Source: Holosporales bacterium
Lineage (GTDB): Bacteria; Pseudomonadota; Alphaproteobacteria; RUG11792
NCBI GenBank assembly: GCA_031279295.1
Contig: JAITIT010000023.1
Span: 1-6,391 of the forward strand
Length of the DNA: 6,391 bases
Direction: 5' to 3'
Below, one piece after another: positions 1 through 4,768 of the stretch. The notes beneath the pieces are model-generated. The model did no database searches and was not told the DNA's origin. It worked only from the letters and a program-made list of their open reading frames with translations. Position 1 is the first letter of the stretch; the number at the start of each line of letters is the position of its first letter. The translations under genes were made by a program, and so were the position numbers.

Positions 1-1
1 G

Positions 2-988
2 CTATTCCAATGCTGGGCGCAAGTCCAAACTACACACGACAGGTTGCAAAGCGGCCTCGGAGCAAACTTAAACACCGTAATTGCGGCCACATGGAACCCA
101 TCACGGAACCGAAGAGCAGCTAACACAGCGGAAACCTTGCACGATAGGCTGAATGAGGATGCACTGCGAATGTACCAAGAGCGGGGTGCACTTCCGATAA
201 ACAGTGGTAACAATACAACGAGACAGAATCTAGACCCAGCCCCCAACAGAGGCGGAACAACGGAGCTACCGAACACGCGCGACAACGTAACTAGGATAGC
301 TCGCCGGGCACTGGCTCATGTCATAGGGGACCTGATCAACAACCAACAGAGGACAAACCCAAGAAGAGGCGAGTGCCAAAAAAATTGCAGGCTGCTCAGC
401 GGCATAGCGTCGGCCACCGTCCAAATAGGAGCAGGCGCGGGAGCCACACGACTCATAACAAGAATGCTCGTACCACCACTCCTCGGGGACGAGAGAACCC
501 GGCGGGCGCGGGGCATAGCCGCACAACTCACAGGGCTCTCGTCTCGGGGGAGGTGGCAGCGTGCACGGGATCTAGTCCAAACAGAAAAATACTTGACTAC
601 AATCCTCCTCAACCTGGAGGGAAGACTGGCAGCAGAGGGGATGCAGCGCGAAATCGACACGACCGGGCTGATAAGAGTACAGATAAGACGAGCATATGAT
701 GTGCTATGGGCATGCATAATCCTCGGCATGACGACAGGAGACCACATGATGCAAGCATTCCGAAACCTCAACGACGCGACGCGACAGCTAATCAACTACG
801 TCTACAACATCGTCGGCATCCCAGCAGGGGAGGAGGAAGAGCGCAGCGAACGCGCGGAGGAAAGCAGCGACACCACCCCAGAGGAGGAAGAGCGCAGCGA
901 GTACACGGAGGAAAACAGCGACTCCATCCCAGAGGAGGAAGAAGAGCGCAGCGAGTACACGGGAGAATACAGCGACACCTCAGAATAG
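2..988 (+). CDS. Arg-rich, Lys-poor hypothetical protein with acidic repeat tail (5' end outside window)
   Basis: I do not recognise this protein. The frame is open to the left edge, so the start probably lies outside the window. A TTG at 44 is the first conventional start codon, but no Shine-Dalgarno precedes it and the first in-frame ATG is about 42 codons further on. Counted from that TTG the product has 314 residues. Residues 1-261 are basic, with about 33 Arg against only 2 Lys, and carry two hydrophobic stretches: an Ala/Gly-rich one near residues 118-147 and a second near 220-231 (LWACIILGM). Residues 262-314 are a strongly acidic tail of three repeats (PEEEERSEYTEENSDS type). Bases and codons differ from the genes downstream: T is scarce, and AAC, ACA, AGA and GAG are common. 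The basic body plus acidic repeat tail recalls secreted tandem-repeat proteins of Anaplasmataceae, but that is inference from composition. It is transcribed in the same direction as miaB, about 205 bases upstream of it. Confidence 0.72.
   Translation, partial: LFQCWAQVQTTHDRLQSGLGANLNTVIAATWNPSRNRRAANTAETLHDRLNEDALRMYQERGALPINSGNNTTRQNLDPAPNRGGTTELPNTRDNVTRIARRALAHVIGDLINNQQRTNPRRGECQKNCRLLSGIASATVQIGAGAGATRLITRMLVPPLLGDERTRRARGIAAQLTGLSSRGRWQRARDLVQTEKYLTTILLNLEGRLAAEGMQREIDTTGLIRVQIRRAYDVLWACIILGMTTGDHMMQAFRNLNDATRQLINYVYNIVGIPAGEEEERSERAEESSDTTPEEEERSEYTEENSDSIPEEEEERSEYTGEYSDTSE
830..985 (+). repeat. Three tandem 51/51/54-bp repeats encoding the acidic tail
   Basis: Three head-to-tail units lie at 830-880, 881-931 and 932-985. 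Each begins with GAG GAG GAA GAG CGC AGC GA and encodes EEEERSE(Y/R), then a Thr/Glu/Ser/Asp-rich stretch. Unit three has one additional GAA codon. Units two and three are the most alike and both contain RSEYT; unit one has RSERA instead. All changes keep the reading frame, which supports this frame being the translated one. The array runs to the stop codon at 986-988. Confidence 0.9.
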
Positions 989-1160
989 TCCCCAGCCAAA
1001 TCGGGACACCGCGAGCCCACGTGGCGAATAGCAGCCAGCCGCACGGGGCACAAGACCGGGCGGCCAGCCGACTACTGGAGATTCCAGGATAGGCAAGTTA
1101 AGCAGAAGCAGTGGAGGATAGTCTCTGGCAAATAGAGCAGGAGAGAAGTAACAGCCTTTT

Positions 1161-1185
1161 AGGGAGTGCTCGTACATCGCTCCCT
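1161..1185 (+). other. GC-rich hairpin just upstream of the miaB GTG
   Basis: AGGGAGTG (1161-1168) can pair with CGCTCCCT (1178-1185), giving an 8-bp stem with one T-G wobble and a 9-base loop. It lies in the otherwise featureless 989-1193 gap. No T-run follows it on either strand, so it is not a standard intrinsic terminator. It ends 8 bases before the GTG at 1194, where the ribosome would bind if that codon is the start, and its left arm holds the only GGGAG in the vicinity. Confidence 0.5.
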
Positions 1186-1193
1186 TATCCCTG

Positions 1194-2591
1194 GTGGGCT
1201 GTGTTAAAGATCTGTTACAATCAGCCGATGTTGCACCTTCGGAGATTCAGATTTTGCCAGTAGGGAATCTACGTAGATTTTTCATTGAGACGTATGGTTG
1301 CCAGATGAATATGTACGACTCCAACATCATCTCTAACATCATGAAGGATGCTGGTTTTGATAGGACCTACGATTCGTCGTCCGCGGAGATCATAATCTTC
1401 TATACATGCAACGTCAGAGAAAAAGCTGCTCAGAGAGTGTTTTCAAACATAGGACTACTGAGATCGGAGAACACAAAAGTTGTCGCAGTAGGTGGTTGCG
1501 TTCCCCAAGCCGAGAAGGACGAGATCTTCAGATACAAACATATCAACATCGCGTTTGGGCCACATGCATACCATATGTTACCTACGTACGTTTCGAGGAT
1601 CCTCAGCGGAGAGACTGATAGGATCCTCGACGTCACACCGCTCCAACCTCAGAAGTTTAATTGTTGTGGTTCGGAACGAACAGCATCGCATAGTGAGTTT
1701 GTAACAATTCAGGAGGGGTGCGATAACTATTGCACGTACTGTATCGTCCCATATACACGTGGCAAGGAATACTCACGGCCGGTGGCTGATGTTATTTCTG
1801 AGGTCAAGATGCTACTTGCGCGAGGGGCACAGGAGATCACGCTATTAGGGCAGAATGTAAATTCCTACAACGGCGAGGCACCGTACATCAACATCGGTAA
1901 GCCAAAAGGAACATGGAATTTTGGGAGGCTGCTTCATGAGGTGGCCTCATTGGATGGATTGAGGAGGTTGAGATACACGACCTCTCATCCAAAGGATATC
2001 ACTGCAGACCTCATGAAGCAACATGCGCAAATTGAAGCGATGGTGCCGTTCGTACATATTCCAGTGCAATCAGGAAGCGACAAAATTCTGAAGCTCATGA
2101 ACCGTAGACACACAGCCCAGGAGTATATCGACAAGCTCAAGGCGTTCCGCGACATCTGTCCAGACATTCAATTCTCGTCAGATTTCATAGTTGGGTTTCC
2201 CACTGAGACAGAAGACGACTTCGAAGGCACACTGAATCTTGTGAGAGAGGTGAGATACATTTGCGCTTACTCCTTCAAGTACAGTCCAAGAAACGGTACG
2301 CCAGCCGCAACGATGGATGGTCAAGTTCCTGATGATATTAAGATACGGAGGCTCAGCGTACTTCAAAATGAATTGATGAAGTCACAGCGCGCACACAACG
2401 AGGCTATCGTAGGTAAGACAATGGAGGTGCTATTTGATAAGGTCGGTAGAAAGGGCGGACAGTACGTCGGGAAGAATGTGTATATGCAGTCAGTTGTTGT
2501 TGCAAGCAACGAGACTGACCTAATTGGCAAATTCAAGATGGTTCTAATCGAGCAGGCATTCCAAAATAGCGTCTTCGGCAGTCTGATATGA
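1194..2591 (+). CDS. miaB: MiaB, tRNA-2-methylthio-N6-dimethylallyladenosine synthase
   Basis: This radical-SAM methylthiotransferase adds the 2-methylthio group to N6-isopentenyladenosine-37, next to the anticodon of tRNAs reading UNN codons; it acts in the cytoplasm. At 465 residues it has a normal family length. The N-terminal methylthiotransferase domain (about 28-145) carries the three auxiliary-cluster cysteines C36 (ETYGCQMN), C72 (YTCNVRE) and C102 (GGCVPQAE). The radical-SAM domain follows, with CxxxCxxC at C176, C180 and C183 (GCDNYCTYCIVPYTRG). A TRAM domain occupies about 395-460. The longest frame begins at GTG 1194, below an in-frame stop at 1149, and has no good Shine-Dalgarno. 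A TTG at 1254, preceded by GGAG nine bases earlier, would give an N-terminus closer to typical MiaB. The stop overlaps the ybeY start (ATGA), so the two are probably translationally coupled. The identity is firm; only the start is uncertain. Confidence 0.96.
   Translation: MGCVKDLLQSADVAPSEIQILPVGNLRRFFIETYGCQMNMYDSNIISNIMKDAGFDRTYDSSSAEIIIFYTCNVREKAAQRVFSNIGLLRSENTKVVAVGGCVPQAEKDEIFRYKHINIAFGPHAYHMLPTYVSRILSGETDRILDVTPLQPQKFNCCGSERTASHSEFVTIQEGCDNYCTYCIVPYTRGKEYSRPVADVISEVKMLLARGAQEITLLGQNVNSYNGEAPYINIGKPKGTWNFGRLLHEVASLDGLRRLRYTTSHPKDITADLMKQHAQIEAMVPFVHIPVQSGSDKILKLMNRRHTAQEYIDKLKAFRDICPDIQFSSDFIVGFPTETEDDFEGTLNLVREVRYICAYSFKYSPRNGTPAATMDGQVPDDIKIRRLSVLQNELMKSQRAHNEAIVGKTMEVLFDKVGRKGGQYVGKNVYMQSVVVASNETDLIGKFKMVLIEQAFQNSVFGSLI
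1241..1256 (+). promoter_or_regulatory. Alternative miaB ribosome binding site (GGAG) and TTG start
   Basis: GGAG at 1241-1244 lies nine bases before an in-frame TTG at 1254-1256. Starting there gives MPVGNLRRFFIETYGCQMN, which puts the first cluster cysteine at residue 16, close to the usual MiaB position. The upstream GTG at 1194 has no comparable ribosome binding site. This is a candidate only. Confidence 0.35.
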
Positions 2592-3139
2592 GCAACCACG
2601 TTAACATCATCGTGGAGGATGATAGGTGGACAGATGCGGTTGGGTTTGGAGAGTGGAATGGAATGGTAGGCCGTCTGCTCGATGCTACCGTGAGATCCAT
2701 GTACGATGGTGATATGGGCTTTTATGTCAACCTGCTCTTGACAGGGGATTCGGCAATTCGTAAACTGAACTTAGATTTCAGGGGAATAGATAGCAGTACA
2801 AATGTGCTGTCGTTTCCGCAGTACGAGTCTCGGTGTATTAAGGATCTTCTAGAGGATGGTGGCGTCATGGGGTGCCAAGACGATGCAATGGTCGGTGACG
2901 TTGCAATGTCGTTCGATGCCGTTACGGCCGAATCAATCCAGTATGGTAAGTCTCTTTGGGATAGATGTTCTCACCTGTTCGTTCATGGTGTTCTGCATCT
3001 GTTTGGAATGGATCATATAGATCATGGTGAAGCTGAGGCTATGGAACGCCTGGAGATGCAGATCCTGGAATTATTCGGAGTTCGAGATCCGTATGCTCTC
3101 GTAACAGATAAGCAGGTAGAAAGATACCATGAGTCGTGA
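2588..3139 (+). CDS. ybeY: YbeY endoribonuclease, rRNA maturation factor
   Basis: YbeY is a single-domain metal-dependent endoribonuclease that takes part in 16S rRNA 3'-end maturation and late ribosome quality control. The UPF0054 signature is clear near the C-terminus: H133, H137 and H143 in VHGVLHLFGMDH, the H-x3-H-x5-H zinc site, followed by the usual EAEAM helix (150-152). Upstream are LNLDFRGIDSSTNVLSFP (60-77), matching the family's LN-x2-(Y/F)R-x2-D-x2-TDVLSFP block, and GDVAMS (103-108), matching GDI-x-I. The length of 183 residues is slightly above the family norm. The ATG at 2588 overlaps the miaB stop as ATGA and no separate Shine-Dalgarno is visible, so coupling to miaB translation is likely. 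The 3' end overlaps the CBS gene by 11 bases. The phoH (ybeZ) gene that lies between miaB and ybeY in many proteobacteria is absent here. Confidence 0.96.
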   Translation: MSNHVNIIVEDDRWTDAVGFGEWNGMVGRLLDATVRSMYDGDMGFYVNLLLTGDSAIRKLNLDFRGIDSSTNVLSFPQYESRCIKDLLEDGGVMGCQDDAMVGDVAMSFDAVTAESIQYGKSLWDRCSHLFVHGVLHLFGMDHIDHGEAEAMERLEMQILELFGVRDPYALVTDKQVERYHES

Positions 3140-3983
3140 AGAGCGCAAGGGCGTGATGAAATGCCTTTTGTCGAAGGTATCTTTTGGCAGGTTGTTTAGA
3201 GGGACATCGCTTCGAGATGCGATCGAAGCGATCATAGTAGAGGATGATTCGTCTGACGCCCAGTCAATTGCAAAAAATGAACGGGAGATCCTGGGTAATG
3301 TACTCAATCTAAGAGAAGTACAAGTCCGCGACATAATGGTCCAGAGGATTGAGATAGAATCTATTCCTGTGAACGCGAGGCTGGAACATACGATAGCCAA
3401 GTTTATAGAGTCGCAGAAATCGTCGATTGTGGTGTACCAAGGTGTGATTGATAATGTGGTAGGTGTCGTGTACATCAAGGATCTCGTCAATTGGTTCTAT
3501 GTTGATAAACCATTCAATATCAGCATGTTTGTGAAAAAGGTCCTGTTCATTCCGCCTACGATGAAGAGCATAGATCTTCTGTTTAAGATGCGGGAAACCG
3601 GGATAAAAACAGCGATCGTGGTAGACGAGTACGGGGGAGTAGACGGCTTAGTTTCTTTCAGAGACGTGATAGAAGAAATCATAGGGGACATTCAGGACGT
3701 GGCTGAAGTCAAGAATCAAAGAAAGAGGGTTATGAAAAGCGCAGACGGGTTTGTAATAGCTGATGCTCGCTCCACGTTCAGTGAGCTTCAAAAATATGGT
3801 GGAATTAGGATAGTTCCAGATGACAAGTCAATTGATACAATTGGTGGCGCCATTGCCTCATTGATAGGGAGAGTTCCAGTTAGGGGAGAGCTTGTGATGT
3901 GTCAGAAGCAAAAGCTTGAGTTCGAAATACTGGACGCAGATCCAAGACGAGTCAAGAGTGTCAAGATCAGACAGGTGGCGTAG
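3129..3983 (+). CDS. tlyC: CBS-domain protein of the TlyC/HlyC/CorC family
   Basis: This is a soluble 284-residue protein with a CBS pair and a CorC_HlyC domain, and without the membrane DUF21 domain of the longer CorB-like members. A variable N-terminus (1-60) is followed by CBS 1 (about 64-124, VRDIMVQRIEIESIP to GVVYIKDLV), CBS 2 (about 130-190, with TAIVVDEYGGVDGLVSFRDV, the family hallmark) and the CorC_HlyC domain (about 205-284, from DGFVIADARSTFSEL). Proteobacterial relatives are called CorC/YbeX and linked to Mg/Co homeostasis; Rickettsia relatives are called TlyC and have been proposed as hemolysins. The sequence shows nothing membrane-lytic, so the hemolysin name is a family label. 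The ATG at 3129 lies inside the ybeY end, implying coupled translation. The order ybeY then CBS gene is the widely conserved one. No lnt gene follows. Confidence 0.9.
   Translation: MSREERKGVMKCLLSKVSFGRLFRGTSLRDAIEAIIVEDDSSDAQSIAKNEREILGNVLNLREVQVRDIMVQRIEIESIPVNARLEHTIAKFIESQKSSIVVYQGVIDNVVGVVYIKDLVNWFYVDKPFNISMFVKKVLFIPPTMKSIDLLFKMRETGIKTAIVVDEYGGVDGLVSFRDVIEEIIGDIQDVAEVKNQRKRVMKSADGFVIADARSTFSELQKYGGIRIVPDDKSIDTIGGAIASLIGRVPVRGELVMCQKQKLEFEILDADPRRVKSVKIRQVA
3206..3232 (+). repeat. Perfect 10-bp inverted repeat inside the CBS gene
   Basis: ATCGCTTCGA (3206-3215) and TCGAAGCGAT (3223-3232) are exact reverse complements separated by seven bases (GATGCGA). They cover codons for SLRDAIEAI near the protein N-terminus. 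The mRNA could form a stable 10-bp stem about 75 bases into the gene. It could equally be a by-product of the codons used; no run of T follows. Confidence 0.75.
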
Positions 3984-3990
3984 ATCAGTG

Positions 3991-4170
3991 ATGAAGATGT
4001 CTTCAGTGTGGTTTCATATAGTATGCAAATTTCTTCCGGAGTACATACCGCGCTATTTCGCTCGCTTTTGGATAGATGACTTGTTACACTACTTACAGTA
4101 CCGAGAGATGTATTTTAGGGCGGTAGAGCCTGTGGTCAGTAAGGTGTATTATGTTAGCTTAGATTGCTAG
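3991..4170 (+). CDS. Doubtful small ORF, 59 codons, aromatic-rich
   Basis: An open frame begins ATG AAG ATG TCT seven bases after the CBS-gene stop and ends at TAG 4168-4170. The peptide is rich in Trp, Tyr and Phe (for example YIPRYFARFWIDDLL) and resembles no family I know. No Shine-Dalgarno stands before either ATG, and the frame extends backwards into the CBS gene without gain. It occupies most of the 221-base space between the CBS gene and rne, so it may be chance or untranslated leader. I list it only because it would otherwise be lost. Confidence 0.18.
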   Translation: MKMSSVWFHIVCKFLPEYIPRYFARFWIDDLLHYLQYREMYFRAVEPVVSKVYYVSLDC

Positions 4171-4171
4171 C

Positions 4172-4202
4172 GGAGGATTTTATGTTAGAGATACGCTTAT
4201 AA
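4172..4202 (+). promoter_or_regulatory. Shine-Dalgarno plus six-codon mini-cistron directly upstream of rne
   Basis: GGAGG at 4172-4176 is the strongest Shine-Dalgarno near rne. Five bases after it an ATG (4182) opens a tiny frame encoding MLEIRL and ending TAA at 4200-4202. The rne ATG follows at 4205, two bases later, in another frame and without its own Shine-Dalgarno at normal spacing (GGAGG to 4205 is 28 bases). Two readings are possible: a leader peptide that delivers ribosomes to rne by termination-reinitiation, or a chance ATG beneath a displaced ribosome binding site. Confidence 0.4.
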
Positions 4203-4204
4203 AA

Positions 4205-4687
4205 ATGTCAGGAAAATTATTAATTGACGCAAGTTGTGCGGATGAGACTAGGATTGCTGTTGTTGGAGCCGATGGAAGACTCGAGATTTTTGAGACTGAG
4301 TACTCATCGAACAGGCCAATTAAGGGTAATATATACCTTGCTAAGGTAGTAAGGATCGAACCATCTATTCAGGCTGCCTTCATTGACTATGGAGGGAATA
4401 AGCATGGATTCCTCCCGCTTACCGAAATTCACTACGAGTATTTTAACAAGAACGTAGCAAAAGCTATTGGTGACAGGTCGGTGTTCGATGGTAATGATGA
4501 AGGAGATGCTACTGAGAAGCAGGGTACGAACCTCCCGAGAATTCAGGAGGTCATTTCCCAAAAGCAAATAATCTTAGTGCAGGCGGAGAAGGAGATTCGG
4601 GGAAACAAATGTGCGTTCTTCTCGACGTTCATTAGCCTTCCTGGCATGTACTGCGTGCTGATGCCAAATCCCCCCACGGGCATGTAG
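4205..4687 (+). CDS. RNase E N-terminal fragment (S1 domain), 160 aa
   Basis: This is the part of rne before the TAG. It contains the first RNase H-like strand and the S1 RNA-binding domain, including DYGGNKHGFL (61-70), a Gly/Asp/Glu-rich insert (about 90-108) and IQEVISQKQIILVQAEKEIRGNK (113-135) up to YCVLMPN (149-155). The start ATG is supported by close agreement with alphaproteobacterial RNase E N-termini. Alone it could bind RNA but has no catalytic aspartates. I consider it one piece of the interrupted gene rather than an independent gene. Confidence 0.55.
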   Translation: MSGKLLIDASCADETRIAVVGADGRLEIFETEYSSNRPIKGNIYLAKVVRIEPSIQAAFIDYGGNKHGFLPLTEIHYEYFNKNVAKAIGDRSVFDGNDEGDATEKQGTNLPRIQEVISQKQIILVQAEKEIRGNKCAFFSTFISLPGMYCVLMPNPPTGM

Positions 4688-4768
4688 AATGCCGTTTCAA
4701 AAAAGTTAGAGGCATCGGAGAAGGAGAGGTTAAAGCAGATAATCCAGACCCTCGATGTACCCGACAAG

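Noticed and set aside
44..46. TTG as the true start of the left-edge gene
   Set aside because: The frame is open for all 14 codons upstream to the window edge and no Shine-Dalgarno precedes the TTG, so the true start is probably outside.
316..795. Minus-strand open frame of 159 codons opposite the Arg-rich gene
   Set aside because: It is antisense to the better-supported + frame, whose in-frame repeats and open left edge indicate coding. The minus frame has no ribosome binding site and no recognisable motif.
802..1053. Minus-strand Ser-rich frame over the acidic repeats
   Set aside because: Its Ser-rich repeats are simply the complement of the GAG/GAA repeats. The 54-base third unit suits either frame, but the + frame ends naturally after the array and continues a long gene.
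706..1092. A + strand frame with RGGRAQRVHGGKQR-like repeats
   Set aside because: It is an out-of-frame reading of the same tandem DNA repeats, shorter and starting inside the accepted gene.
1098..1122. TTAAGC and GATAGT as a miaB promoter
   Set aside because: The spacing is only 13 bases and both boxes match poorly.
1595..1627. GAGGATCCTC palindrome and a second GGATCCTC in miaB
   Set aside because: Short matches within coding sequence that fit the required codons; no pattern of spacing or further copies in the window.
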